From Canna indica (lineage: Eukaryota > Streptophyta > Magnoliopsida > Zingiberales > Cannaceae): DNA of 64,000 nucleotides. The notes below the pieces were generated by a model, which worked only from the letters and a program-made list of their open reading frames with translations, was not told the origin of the DNA and searched no databases. The translations under genes and the position numbers were made by a program. The stretch's first letter is position 1, and each line of letters opens with the position of its first letter. Shown here in pieces: positions 35,691 to 49,700 of the stretch. The stretch is taken from positions 87,197,501 to 87,261,500 of the forward strand of contig CP136890.1 in NCBI GenBank assembly GCA_034359265.1, read 5' to 3'.

Positions 35691-36290
35691 CTGGAGATGA
35701 GCATTGTAATCGCACCTAATTGTTCCAACTTAAAATAATTTAATTATTTTCATGTACCCTGTACTAGTACAAAAGCACTGACTAGCCAAGTTAGTGTGTC
35801 TACTCTTGATAACACCCTCAACCACTATCCTTTTTTAAGGAAGAAGATGGCATCATGGAAGGCAATAACCCACTGCAAAATCATATAAATATAAAAACTT
35901 TTTTCTTGATACGTGATACGTAAAAACTTCCAAAAAGTGGATCTTCTGCAACAAAATGGAATATATAGACAAGAAATAAATAAAAGAAACATAATAAATA
36001 AGACCTTCAAAGGTAAATTTTGATCAACACCCCATCTATCTTATTACCAATCAATCACATTGAGGCCGGCTGTTACTTGTACAATCTACAATGACCAATC
36101 CAGTCTACACATGGTACAGAGGAAAAAGAAATCAACAAGTTGATCTTATTACAACTACATTAATTACTGGCGAATTCACAGTAACTTGTTCCTATCGGCT
36201 ACCATTACCAAAGCAACCCAAATATCAATGGCCTTAATTTCTCTTTAATTAATACATGACAAAAAATAAGATGCCAATATATATACTATA
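35691..36290. other. 3' flank of the bHLH gene
   Basis: AT-rich, no gene. It probably contains the 3' untranslated region of the bHLH transcript close to 36290 on the minus strand. Confidence 0.5.
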
Positions 36291-39200
36291 TCAAGATTTC
36301 TCCAGCTGCTTCCCTGGACATGTGCAATTTGCTTGTTCTTGTTTAAGCTTCTGAAGAAACAAAGCAATGCTATAAGCGATAGATTTTTAAGTCATTACTA
36401 TTTATCAAGTATCAAACAGCTAATTAGTTGAATTAATTCTATATTTTTCAGGAACTAATTCTAATTTGATATAAGTAACTTAATGTATAGCACATAGCAT
36501 GAACCCATAACATGATCAAAGATGATTTTTTAACTGCTTGGTATACAATTATATGAATCGGTAGTGATATTATATAAGACAATGAGTTAATACTTAAATT
36601 ATGACAAAGCCAAAAGTTACTAAGTTGGGCTACCTTTTTAGTATCCTTGTTGTATGTATGCATATAATCAATAATGTAACCATGGAGAAAGTTTATTAGG
36701 AGCTTTTTCTCCCCTAAATTGACAAGATTTAAATATATATATATAACACTTCTTTGCAAGTATGATCAGCTTTTCTGTACACACCTGAAGTTGGTTCTGT
36801 AGCTCTTTAATGTGCTGAATTGCTAACTCCAACATGTCTGAAGTGCTTGTTTGCTTCAACAAGTTTAAGAATATGATAATTAGTTTTAAATTAAAAAATA
36901 CTGAATGCAAAGGGTTTTCTCATCAATTAAGCAATCCTATGAAATGATGATTTGGACAAAATCAATTTAGGAAACAAACGATGTATCCATCTTACTTGTG
37001 ATGGATTTGAACTTCATCAACTAAACAAAAGTCCTTTATGTATCTCATTTTACCTTGTCCATGTTAGGCACAAGATCTTGCAATTTCCGCAACCTTTTGC
37101 TAATTCGAGTTCTCCTCTCCTGTGATCCGTAAGGCAAAATGGTCCAGTAAGAACTTACATTTTAGTTCGTGGTTGTACTTGAAAAACAAAAAGAAAAATA
37201 ACAAATGAATACCACATGAAATGATGTAAAATAAAGTTTGTGCATGTAAGGAGAAACTGTATCCTACACAGGTAACAATCCAAGCCAATGGAAGGATATG
37301 CTGAGTGATAGAACATGATGCATGGCACATTGATTTGAAGCAAAATGCACAGGTAAATATACTTTACAGGGTATGCTTAAAAGAGAGGAAAAACGTTATG
37401 TTTTACTAACCCTCTCGGCAATGCTACGGGGATGTGTTGCACAGCCACGCTTAGCTCGGACCTTGCAAGGGATTGAATCTTGCTGGATCTGGAGGTACTT
37501 CTCTAAAGCAGACATTTCTGACGAAGTCCGTTGCAGGCCAAACTGGAAATGTTGAAGGGAACCTCATGAATACAAAATTAATATTGGCATGAATTGAAGA
37601 TATAAGTTGCAGTGAGATGTCATTAAGAATCTGGCAATTGTTTAAAGTCATCAATATATATACATTCTAAGGGTAAGAAAATTGACAACTAAATTAAGCA
37701 GCATTGATGGACACACAATAGGGACCTCATTATGTTTCAAATCACGACACAAATGAGTTCCTACCAGTGAAAAGTTAGTGATTTTTGGTGACAGACTTTT
37801 TAGCATAGAATAGGCTGTAATTGTTACTATGAAGCTATATCGTCAGTAACATTCTTGACATATCACATTTGTCGTCGAATTTCTCCATATTTTGGGTAGT
37901 AATAAGTGCATTTTTTTTATAGGGTAGTAATGAAGACAACTCAAAACGGGCACATGAACATCCAAGGATAAACCCATTCTATTACTATTTGTTCCGGTAC
38001 ATGATTAACTCTGGAATGCTAAATAGTAAGTATGAACTTACCTGAGAGTCAATGTTACTGAGACTAGTAACTATATCCCCATTATTATCTTTGGCCCGTT
38101 TGCTGGGTGGAGCTGAAAATGCAATAGAATTGTTATCATCCCAGGAGCCCAACTGAAAATTGCCAGAAATGTAGGATTGGCCAGCATGCCCAGCTGCCTC
38201 ATCCGAGCTTGTGCAGCACGTAACACTCTCTCCTATTTCTGGGATGCTCGATTCTGATATTTGTGACAGTGAATCTTGTCTTGAGAAGCTCCATTGGGAC
38301 CTCAGCCTTCTATTTGCCGACACATGCATGCCATCAGTGCCTGTCTGATGGTAATTACACATTCCTCTTGCAGCAGAAAGACCTAAATATCAAATTAACA
38401 ATGGAACATTTAAGAAACTTCCATCTTTCTTTTGCTGGCAATAATTAAGAAGTATAGTACAACTGTTTTCTAAATTTATATTTTAAATCTTCAACAGAAT
38501 CCAACCAGGCACTACTAGGGTATATTTGCTTTATAGGATAAGGGATGGATTAATATCCATTGTTTGTTTAGTACATGGATTAGAAGAACATGTAAATAAA
38601 AGAATAAAAAATTGATATTATATCCGATGTACATCTAATTTAAAGAATTCATATTCAATCCTCCCTTATTTATTATCCAATCCAATCCTATCCTATCCAA
38701 TCCTATCCAATGAAGCAAACATACTACTAGAGATAATCAACGGTTCAGCATTAACTTAGTATGTATATATATATATATATAGGTTCTTGCTATGTGGACT
38801 TCTTTTTCTTGAAAATGATCCAATTTCGCGTCAAACATTTGGTCTAGACCCATTAATATTTGAGCTCATCCATTGAAGCAATTTATCTCTAATAAGTTTC
38901 CTTGTAAATTGGCCCCTAAAAATTTAAATAATTTATTTAACTACTTAATTTGATAGTTTTGTTTCAACTTGACTCATTTTTTTCTAATGTGTTGACAACA
39001 TTTAACATTTAGATGAAAACTGTTGTATGAGACACTTGACTAGTTTGTAAGATCAAATGTGTAAAAAGCATAAGTTCATTGCACTTAATGGTCAAATTCC
39101 AATAAACTCTCAAGCTGATTAGCCTTTTTAAGAGCTTACCAAATTAAGCAACATGAGTTGAATTCAATTCAAGACAAATTCAAGTTTTTTCGATTCACTT

Positions 39201-41127
39201 AATCTTTAGGTGCAAATCACGTTTAGTTTTTATCCAAATTATAAATGACAAAACAAATTAAATAATTCTCACGTGTAGTTTATATATCAAATTGAATTAA
39301 CAAATCCTTAAATTAAGAGTTCAAATTTATATATTTTTAAAATTGAAATGTAAATTTGCAAGAAAGGCCAAAATTGAAAGGTACTATGTAATGAGACTTA
39401 AGTTAGTTCAGGATTTGTAAATAATAGAAAATTAGTAAACTCTAATAAATTTTTTTGATATATGACCAAAATTGAACAATATTAATGATTTTTCGTCAAA
39501 ATTCAACCAAAAAATATAAATTTAGCCATAAGTTTTATGCAAATTCTATTATGTGGGCATTACGTTATTAATTATCCAAGTCTTTGTGGAAGTGACCATA
39601 TCTGACTTCTGAGTTCAATGATCAGGCTTGCAATTAGATAACCTTGATGAGATGTAGTCCAAGGATCCTCACCCTTCAAAATGGATCAAAATAAAGGTAT
39701 TCCCTGTTAACTTTGACCATTTCAATGTGTCTGTACAAAGTTTGTACAGACACATTTTCAAAAAAAAAAAAAAGTTTGTACAGACACATTGAAATGGTCA
39801 ACTACAAAGTATCAACGGACTATTCACAAGTCAAGAAAGCTACATCTACCAACCAAATATCAGAACCCAAAAGCAGAGGAATCACTTGAAAGACTTGGTT
39901 CTATAAAACAAAAACACCAGCTTGCTAGCCTCAACGAAGCCCTAAAATGCAACTTGCCACTTTCCCATTTAAGAGCATAATTAATATAAGCCTACACAAG
40001 AGTCCAACCAAGGCTTTGGACAACTAGCCAAAGTCAGATATATTATTATACAAGGGCATGACCAGCATGTACTTATGATGTCAATCTAATAGGCATCAGG
40101 TTTCCCCTAGTAATAATCAGCAGGTGGAATCTAAAGGTCAACAAATAATTCTGAGTATGGCAATTGGTAGATAACACCACTTCACCACAACATAAATTTA
40201 GTTATTTCTATCTGATTCGTTTGTCAAATGACCCATAAGTCAAAACTTTGATGCCATATATGCTAAGGTCTAGATAATTATCACTTTCAAGCATCACCAG
40301 CTAGAGAAGGGATGGGCAGGGGTTCCCAACAAAACTAAAGGCATCACTGCAACAGTGAATGATGCAACGTATTGGTCCACATGAGACAAGAATCATACAC
40401 AAGCAAATCGACCAGGTGGGCTCCTCCTAAAGTTCACCCCCCCCCCCCCCCCACACCCCCAGCACACCACCAAAAGTCTTATTTGAATTTGCCATCTCAA
40501 TTCTCCGGCTATGCTTCCATACCACATCGTGCAGATCCATGTCCATACACACACGCACAAGTACAGTGTCGTTCATTGGACTTGGACGTGTAGCAATCGG
40601 ATGGGTCATTTTCTCAAACACAACGCAGCATCCAGAGCAAGTAGTTTGCCAACACCAACCTAACATTCATATTCGAAACTTTTTGCAAGGGAATCGATTG
40701 TACAGTGACTGGCGAAGCGAAGCGTACCGTGATCCGAGAGGAGGTGGGAGAAAAACCCGGCGGGCGAGCTGCTATGCCGGACCAAGGGCGATCCGCCCGC
40801 CGCGGCGTGGACCTCCCCGGGGCCGCCGCCGTAGGATCCCTGCAGGCAACCCCCAACGACGCCAGAGGCCGACCCCGGCGCGTCACGGCCGGCGCCGCGG
40901 CAGCTCGACTCGGACGTGAGGCACGGGGAGTCGCCCGGAAAGAACCGTCCCATCATGCCCTCGGGGGGAGCCGGAGCTGAGAGCTCCCCGCCGCCGGCGA
41001 TGACCGAGTCCGCGAGCCCCGAGAGGAAGGCGCCGGGGGCCGAGCCGTAGCGGGAGAGCCCCGGTGGCGGCGGAGGAGGAGGGCCCATCGACCTCGGCTT
41101 GTTTCCGCCGGGCGCAGCTTGGTTCAT
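36291..41127 (-). CDS. bHLH transcription factor, FBH/bHLH128-130 type
   Basis: Six exons with GT-AG borders join in frame: 40728-41127, 38042-38382, 37411-37542, 37054-37119, 36785-36853 and 36291-36350, giving 355 residues. The N-terminus is Pro/Gly-rich with the family motif VRHSSSPAGFFSHL. Exon 2 has RSQWSFSRQDSLSQISE and IPEIGE, exon 3 a W/E-K-Y-L segment. The bHLH domain (about 281-336) spans exons 3-5: ATHPRSIAERERRTRISKRL, then LQDLVPNMDK and the second helix DMLELAIQHIKELQNQLQ. The end CTCPGKQ matches the family. The His-Glu-Arg pattern predicts E-box/G-box binding. Arabidopsis relatives FBH1-4 activate CONSTANS. Which relative is the orthologue cannot be told. Exon 1 is very GC-rich; intron 1 is 2.3 kb. 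All exons look intact. Confidence 0.93.
39713..39801. repeat. Inverted repeat in bHLH intron 1
   Basis: A 27-bp sequence (39713-39739) containing CATTTCAATGTGTCTGTACA is perfectly inverted at 39775-39801. A third inverted partial copy of the TGTCTGTACAAA part lies between them at about 39741-39755, so a compact hairpin is possible. A poly-A run separates the arms. Confidence 0.85.
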
Positions 41128-41211
41128 CGCCTCGGTGCACGCGGACGGAGGACGAAAGCGGAAGAGGAATAGTAGTAAGACGCGATGGCGAGCGGAGACG
41201 ATGGTTGGGTC

Positions 41212-41223
41212 AGTTTATATTAG
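41212..41223 (-). promoter_or_regulatory. Candidate TATA box of the bHLH gene
   Basis: AATATAAACTG on the minus strand about 90 bp upstream of the start codon. A poly-G run (about 41311-41329) lies further upstream. Confidence 0.45.
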
Positions 41224-41419
41224 CACCAGCGAATGGACTTCGTGCGGGGGTGGGGCCCGCGGAAATAGGTGGGACCCACAGGAGGTACTTTTGTGGGTGC
41301 ATCTTTTTTGGGGGGGGGGGGGGGGGGGGTTGGGCCTGGTGTTTGAAGTTTGAACACTTTGAATATGAAAATACGAATGATGAGAGTTGGCACTTGATTT
41401 ATTTTTATCATTAAAAATT

Positions 41420-43112
41420 AAAATAATGTATGGATTCGCATGTGATGGAGATGTGGATTGCATTAGAATCTCTCGTTGGAAACATTGAACTTAGTAATGA
41501 ATTAAGGATAATTTTTTAAGGGCCTAGATTTTCGAGCCATCGTAAAAATATATGTATTGCATTGCATGTGGATGAAGGAGATTTTTTGGAGCTCGCTTTG
41601 ACGGTGGGGATTAGGCAAATAACAGCTGTGTTCCTACCCTACCTCTCCAAGATATTGTCAACCTTTAAGTAGTCGGGAAGAGTTTCACGGTGATCGAGTC
41701 AAATCATCGCCAACCTTTTCGACCTTCATTTCCAAAGCTTATCCGTCAAAATAGTGCCTTTGACCATTTTCTCCATCTTTACTTGTTAAAGTTGATCTCA
41801 TTTTAACATTGACTCTTATATAATCTCTAGTTGGTCAATTAAAGTCAACCCTATTGTTCCAATTACCTGTTTAATCCCCTTATTGAATCTTTTATGTTTA
41901 GTTTTAACATTGGAAAATTGATCTTAAGTCATTTTACATTATTCATTTATTTAGTCATGAGGAATAGAGATAATAATAACCAAAATACGGAATAATGTAA
42001 AATGAATTTCTAATCAAATATTAATTTATAATTATAAAAGTATGAATTAATTTTAATTTAATCAAAAATAATTTATTAAAATTTGAAATAATAAATATTA
42101 TTATTGATTTTATTTTTAGAAAAGTTAATAATAATAATAATAATAATAAATCAAAATTATACACTATAATTAAAAAAAGAGTAAAAAATGAAAGATATTT
42201 ATATAATCTTGATAATATGTTAAGATGAAAAAATTAAACTTTGAGATATTGGATTGATATAATTATCATAAATTTTGAAGGATAGAATTAAAAATCATAT
42301 TATCTATCTATCATCAATAGTTCCTTTGTCTTTTTTTTTGATCCGCCTATTCTTTCTCAGTAATAGTATTATATCTCTAATCTATTTCATTCGATCAAAT
42401 ATCCTCTAATGGATTTATTTCCGCTAATAGATTGAGTTAGCTCTAGTTCGATAATAAACTTTACTCAAAGTTCAACTTTAAAATATTGATATGATACCTT
42501 GATTAGTATTTATTGATTCAAACAATAAGTAATTAATGGTTGTTCAATTAACAATATGGCTATGACTAAGAATTCTAAACCAACTTTGTCGTATTCTTTT
42601 ACCTTCTGAACTTGGATAATTGAATCCACATGTCATGAATTCTCAGTCAACCCTAATGCTGAAGTCATTATGATATAATAACTATATTCAATTATAAATT
42701 GAATATCTAAAAGAGTATAGTATAACAATAGTAAGCTAGGGGGAAGACTTCAAAAAAAAATCACTATGAGACGAAAATAAATATCTCAGTTAAGTCTAAA
42801 TCCAATTTGATTATAATTAGGTTGGTCTTTTTTTACATAAATAAAGCCATCCATTAATTTCAGTTTTTAATTTATAACACTGAAAATGAGTAGTTGGAAT
42901 ACTTTTTGAGTGGAACATCTGAGTCATGGAAATTTTATGTTTGATTTTTTAATAATTTTAGGCTAATTTAAGTGTCAAATCATAAGCAACGCCTATCATA
43001 TATAATCTTTGAAGATAATATATATTAGGAACAATACTAAATTAAAAATATAGAATATATATATATATATATATATATATACACTTAATGTCAGGAACTC
43101 CATTTTGACATA
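41420..43112. other. AT-rich intergenic DNA
   Basis: Upstream region of the bHLH gene. It holds short microsatellites ((AAT)n near 42127-42150, (TA)n at 43058-43080). No gene or transposon end was recognised. Confidence 0.55.
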
Positions 43113-43120
43113 ATAGAATG

Positions 43121-44123
43121 TAGATGTGGCAATGGACCGGATCCGCCCATGGGTGACACGGACTCGACCCGACAAAGGGTTATGCTTGACCCGACCCAAA
43201 AATTTTTGAGCCGGACAAGACACGATACGTCTGTGCCTAAGGGATGGACTGAGCTCGTCCCATGGGCACGTGGGTCATGCTCGGCACGGCACGCAACCCA
43301 TGCTGGTCCGTCTGGTGTGGGCCGACCTAGGCCCGATGCGGTCGGGCATCGGGGTGGCAATTGAAACCATTTAATCGCGATTAATCGAAGTGCAAAATTT
43401 GATTTCAAATAGTGAATTTATGGTTTGGTTTTAGTTTCGGTTGGAGAATATGAAAACTCGATTCAGGTTCAGTTTCAATTATTGGTTCGTAGATTATCAG
43501 TTATATATTTGGATTTCAGTTACTGATTATTCGCGGATAATCAAATATGAAACTGCTATAATTAATTATTTTGATAATTTTTAGATAATTGGTTACTTGT
43601 TTACTATTCGGTTAACCGGTTAGTGAACAAATAACTGGTTTTATTCGAATCAAACTAAGTGGTTTTAGTTTCAGATACTAATTTTTGAAACCAAACGATT
43701 TCGGTTTCAGTTTCGATTAAGAAATTTTTAATTGATTTCAGTTTTGATTAACCATAAAAAATACGATTAATCAAACCGTTGTCATTCTTAGCCAGACCTA
43801 GGTCGGCCTGCGCCAAACAAGGTCCACTTGCACCAGACCTAGGTCTGACGCTAGGTCTAGCGCAAAATCATCCTAGGTTTGGCAGAGGTGATCCTAGACC
43901 TGATCGCGTTAGACGAGTAAAAAAATTGAAAAATAAATAAATAAATAAAATGTGGGCTGGCCCGAGCCCAAAGGGGCGAGCCCTGTGCCGAGTTGGGCCA
44001 CCCCTTTGAGTAATCGGGTCATGCTTGGCACGCCCCGAGTATTGTTCGGGTTATGCTAGGCACGATCCCGACGAACGATGAGCCTGTCTAGATCGGTTCG
44101 GGCACACCTCATTTGCCACCTTA
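43121..44123. mobile_element. hAT-type non-autonomous element with a possible nested insert
   Basis: Its ends are TAGATGTGGCAATGG and the inverse of TAAGGTGGCAAATGAG, flanked by 8-bp duplications ATAGAATG and ATACAATG (one mismatch). The GC-rich interior has repeated GGGTCATGCTCGGCACG-like words near both ends. A segment at about 43349-43788, from GGGGTGGCAATTGAAACC to AACCGTTGTCATTCTTA, looks like a second, older hAT MITE inserted in it. Its flanking 8-mers agree poorly. Confidence 0.7.
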
Positions 44124-45188
44124 ATACAATGCAATCGAGTGAATAGTGACACCGCGAAGGGATAGGCACCACCCACAGGAAAATTAATTAGTGTGACGAA
44201 GAACTGTTGGAAACAACGAAGCAAGTATATTCCTTCTTTTTTATTTATAGCAAAAGCCACTTTTATCTCCACTGAGTGATTCAGCCCAAAGCCGTAGGGG
44301 ATTTTACCTCACCAATCTTTTGTATATACCATATAAGTAATTATTACTAATAATTAATCCAACAATAAAAATAAAAATAATGTAGCTAATTGAAGATATG
44401 ATAATATTTATTGTCCAAGTCATCGTAAGTGGATCCTACATCCTACATATATATAATCCAGCCAACCCGAATCCGACCCATAATATCAATGCATCCTCCG
44501 CCTCCGGTGAATATTGGCAGCCTAGACTGGCGTGGATGAAAACTGAAAAGCCTCACTCAAAGTCCAATTGAATAACTAAACCATGATTAAAGCGCAGTTA
44601 ATTGACTGCGCATTCGCGAGGTGGACTAATTAGCCAATAATAATCTCATTGGTCGAGGAGTGACGTAGCTTGTAATGTGTCCAATCAAGTTAGCCTCTCA
44701 AGAGGAATGCACGTGCTGATGTCATCGCCCAATTCAAATTAATTATGGATAATGTTCGTATAAGTATAATTTAAAGTTAATGTCACGTCGATGGCTAATT
44801 AAACTAAAGATTCAGTGGGTAGATGTCGGCCGTTCTTTAATTAACTTGGGTTACTTTTCCACTTTGCTTTCTTGACGCGGACGCGAGTGCTTCGATGTTT
44901 GATCACGACATCACGTCCCTCCAATTAACGAATCGGTATGCCCATTAGTCGTCAATTTCGAGTCACTGGATAATTGAGAAAATGATTGGTGTACACGCAA
45001 TCTTATCCTATTCTTGTTTAGATTTTTAGAGTGTGTTTGTTTTGCCCTTAGTACGATACTGACCTGAGCTGGACAAATTCTCTTATACATGTATTTATTT
45101 CTTAATATTGGCAACACTTCTAAACATCAAACGAATTCGAGAAAAAGTTCGGTAAAAATTAATCCTAGGCGCCTTACAATGATGAGAT
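44124..45188. other. Intergenic DNA, no gene seen
   Basis: Mixed-composition DNA with CCAAT-like and ACGT-containing words (for example GTGACGTAGC near 44661) but no reading frame, transcript signal or transposon end that I can support. Confidence 0.45.
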
Positions 45189-45196
45189 ATAATCAT

Positions 45197-45686
45197 TGGG
45201 GGTGTGTATAGGTACTAAATAGATTCAAATTAAATTCAGATAGAGTCCTAGATAAAAATTAAAAAAATGATTAAAAATAATTTTGGTTCCAAATTCAACA
45301 CATCGAATATCCAAAAATTCAGAATCGGAATCGGTACCCGAAATTAATACTCAGAATCAAAATCGGTACTCGAAACTTATACCCTAAAATCTATTCATTT
45401 ACAAGTTCCAAGCTACATGTTCCAACTTGAAACCTGTTTTGGAATCTATACTGAAATTTATTGGAACCTATATTGAAAACTATTTTGGAATCTTATTTTG
45501 GAATATGTAAATGCACAAGTTCCAATATGATATCTGGAATCGAAACAGGAACCTATGGTTTCAAGTAGGGTCCAATTCTAGGTTTGAACAAGATAGGATC
45601 ATGTCCAAAATTTAGGAACCAATCCTATACAAGATAGGATCTGGGTATCATAAAAAATATAAGATATCTGGATCCGCTCACCCCTA
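45197..45686. mobile_element. hAT-type MITE, 490 bp
   Basis: It starts TGGGGGTGTGTATAGG and ends in the inverse of TAGGGGTGAGCGGATCC. It is flanked by a perfect 8-bp duplication ATAATCAT (45189-45196 and 45687-45694). The interior has internal repeats of GGAATC/GGAACC words and no coding capacity. Confidence 0.85.
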
Positions 45687-45694
45687 ATAATCAT

Positions 45695-46743
45695 CCAAAC
45701 TTCAAACAAAATAACATATAATTAAATTATATTTTCGGGAAATACCTAAAATCATATCTTCAACCTCACTTTTTCCCAAAACCATAACATGGATCCGGAT
45801 ATTTTCAGATCCATAAGTTAAAGCCAAATTTTTCGGTTTTGCCCTCATAAGTCATGGGCAGGTTGGTTTGGACGTTGGTCGACCGGTTCAATAACAAATG
45901 GACTGGTTCAAAAGGGTTTTGTGGTTCAACAGAGTTTAAACCCAATTAATAAAATATACTATCCATTTTATTTTATACCGCTTTTTTTACTCTATACCGC
46001 CACTGTTATGCATGCACTTGGCGTTGGAGCTTGGAGCATGTATCTTCTTCTTCATCTTCTATTGCTCTTCTTCCCTGTGCTTGACAGTAGCTCGACCTTG
46101 TTGCTACTTGCGGCTTCCTTTTTTGACGCTGAGGATTTCTTGCTTTGTTGACGCCGAGAATTTCTTGCTTTGTTGACACCGAGGTTTTCTCTTCATTCCT
46201 CTACGACCTCGACTAATACCTTGGCAGTTATATACTTTCGACAAAATTTGGAATTAGCCGTCACAGGTTTGTACCTACTGTTTCACTGGTTTTTTTATTT
46301 ATTATATAGACACATTCCATATTAGTGAACAAATCTCCAACGATATACTCTTTTTGCTTGATTAATTCAATACTTTTATGAAAGTATCTAATGCCCTAGT
46401 TTTTGGATACTTAGCGGCATTTCATACAGTTTCGTTAGGAAAGTTTCTTGATTATTAGTCACTTTAAACAAGAATGGTTGTTACATTGTATTTAACAGAA
46501 ACCCTAATTGTAACTTGGGAGTTATTTCAAGACTTTCGCAGAAGTCTGTAAGTATATCCGTCCAGGTTTGTATCATCAATGTCCTTGGTTTTTTATTTTA
46601 TTAAGTAGAAACATTCTATATTAGTAATGATAAAAATGATGATATTATCTTTTTTGTTTAATTCCATACTTTAGCCACGGTATGGAATTCTTTAGTCTAT
46701 TCCATACACATTCTGATTTTATTTGGTTATAAGTGTATGTGTG
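45695..46743. other. 5' flank of the mudrA-like gene
   Basis: No gene seen. A pyrimidine-rich stretch with CTTCTTCTTCATCTTC lies near 46041. The MULE terminal inverted repeat should lie in or before this interval, but I could not identify it. Confidence 0.4.
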
Positions 46744-49700
46744 ATGGCTGATGCATATAATTTTGTGGTGCAAGATTCTGATGCTGACAATATCCTGTGA
46801 GTTATTGAAATATATGTCATTCATGTTCACTTATTGTTGACTACAGAGAAACAAATAATGATTAACTTATATTATTGCAGGTCGCAGCATCTTGACGACG
46901 ATGATTTTATTGTGTCTGATACATATGCCAATGTACAAACTTCTACATAACAAGCATTAAACCGGGTTGAAACTATAGCTGCCACTGACATTGTAGCTCA
47001 AGAGGCTCAAGAAAATACAAGTCAACCATGTTTAGATCTAAACTTCTCTTTGATATTTAATGATGATGAGTATGACTACATTGAGGAAGAGCTTGCTGAG
47101 GAGAGAATAAAAGAGGAAGTGAAGGCAATTGAGGATTTCTCAAATTCAATTTTTACTTATAGTGATGTAATTGAAAGATATTTTCCATTGGAGGAACATA
47201 TGTACGAGAATAATGGAGCAGGTGAGGGTTGGAGAATATCCACACAAGCGATGAAGAGGCTGAAACATATGTGAACAAAGATGAAGATGTCATTCGAATG
47301 AAGATATTTTCCCAAATTCCTCCAGAATCCTATGATGTTTTCACTTCTGAAGATGTCAATTGCATTGATTTTGACTTCACTAACGGTTAGTATGACATAG
47401 GGGATCATGATTTTTAAGTCGAAGAAGAAGATAACACCCTGGTAAACTCCATGAATGTTTATCTAATTGATGATGATTCACAAACTTCAGAATTATATCT
47501 ACATCAGGTAATTCATTTGAAAATAATCGTAACAGTATAAGCTGTTCCATACTTTTTTGAAAGTATTGAACTAGAGCAATACTAGTTTTGTTGTATGTAA
47601 TGTATTCTTGTATATGTTACCCTCTGTAAAACTACAATAATCATACCAATATAAGACATTCCATACTTTGGTGAAAGTATATAATTAGAGAAAAAACCAG
47701 TCCATGTATCATTTTTTGGATACTAGTCTAATAAATACCATTTGTAATGATTATATTTGAATTATGTATGAGTCCATATAATAGTCATATTCGTTGATAG
47801 ACATTCCATACTTTTGTGAAAGTATAAAATTAGAGAAAATATCAGTCCAGCTATCATTTCTTGGATTCCATTTATCCTTTCTTGGATACCCGTCTAATAG
47901 ATATAATTTTTAATGACTATATTTGAATTCTATATGAGTCCATATAATAGTCATACCATATAAAGACATTTCATACTTTTGTGAAAGTATGGAATTATAG
48001 AAAATATCAGTCCAGTTATCATTTCTTGGATATCAATTAATAGATACTATTTTTAATGATTATAATTTAATTTTGTATGAGTCCATATAATAGTCATACA
48101 ATATATAAACATTCCATATTTTTGTGAAAGTATGGATCTGGAAAAAAAAACTAGTTTTTCGCTATGCAATGACTATTAGTATCTGTTAGTTTATAATTTG
48201 ACATTATACCCTGTGCAAAATTACAATAATCATAGCATGTAAAGGGCATTTCATATTTTTGTGAAATGAGAACATATTATTATTGAACTCAGGTCATACT
48301 ATTTGTATCTGTTAGTTTATGAGTTGATATGAGACCTTGTATTAATTTTAGGTATTTTTCGATAGAGATAGTTTCAAGAGAGCTCTTACCAATTATTGCA
48401 TCAAGCGAAATTTTGAATTGAGACGCATCCAAAACAATAGTCATTATATCAAAGTCGGATGTAAAGAACCCAATTGTTGTTGGACGTTGTCAGCAACCGG
48501 TAGGGGTAAATTTTAAATAGTGACTTTTGTCAATGAGCATAATTGTACTGTTGCAATGCTGAACTTGGACCATCGACAATGCACTGCCACTTTTGTTTTG
48601 AATCACATAAAGGAGCATCTTTTGGGCAATGAGAAAATCACTAGTCGTTTCGTTATCTCTGAGATAAGAAAGGTATTTGGAGTGCGTATATCTTATAAGA
48701 AAGCGTACACTGCACTCCAAATTGCTCTCATTTTCGTTCGTGGTGACTATGATCAATGTTACAAAGATTTGTCAATATATCTTAGGGAATTAAGGATTCA
48801 TGACTTTGAACCAAAAGTTAAATCGATGAGTTGTTCCTCGACCCACCGTTTCCGACGAGTCTTCTGGGCTTTTGGAGCAAGCTTGCGTGGATTTAGAGAA
48901 TATATGCGGCCTATATTATGTATTGATGCAACACATCTGGGAGGTGAATACCCAGCGGTTCTTATGATTGCAACTTCTATTGATGCAGAAAATAGGCTTT
49001 TTTCCATGGCATTTGCTGTGACTGAAATTGAAAAAATAAAAACATGGGAGTGGTTTTTGGATGAACTTTTGAGATGTATCCCCGGTTATAGGGGATTAAG
49101 TATTATGAGCTATCAAGACCCAAGCGTTATAGCTACTGTGAGAAATGACTTTTCAAATATTGCGCATGGATATTGTATGGTTCATCTTGCAAAAAATTTA
49201 GTACATAATGTTCGTTCAAAAGATGTTGTGCCATTGTTTTGGGCAACTACAAGATCAACCACGGAACATTCATTTAATGAATGTATGCAAAAGATATTGA
49301 CTATTCATGAGCAAAGTTACCAATGGATATCTCAATTGGAGAAGGAGAAATATGCTAATTTCTTTTTCCCTAGTAGGAGGTATAATATCATAACAACTAA
49401 TTCTGTGGAATGCTTGAATGCATTATTTAGGAAAGTCTGTGGGTTGCCAATCATAACATTGATTGAGATGACAATACGCAAGTTCTCGGAGTGGTTCTTC
49501 AAGAGACGTAAAGTTTCTCTTACATTGATCACTACTTTGACTGGAAAAATGAAAATAGTTTTAGCAGAGAATCGCCACAAATATCGTTGGCATGTTGTGT
49601 ATCCACATTAGGACCATTGCTAGCAGGTACAAATAGTTATTATTGATTTAGCTAATAGATCATGTTATTGTAGGAAGTTTCCACTTTATGGTATTCCTTG

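Noticed and set aside
40427..41414. Plus-strand and alternate minus-strand frames over bHLH exon 1
   Set aside because: They are antisense or shifted shadows of the GC-rich first exon; only the frame starting at 41127 matches a protein family and splices on.
43349..43788. Nested hAT MITE as a confirmed insertion
   Set aside because: Terminal similarity is suggestive, but the flanking 8-mers match at only half the positions, so it is mentioned only inside the larger element.
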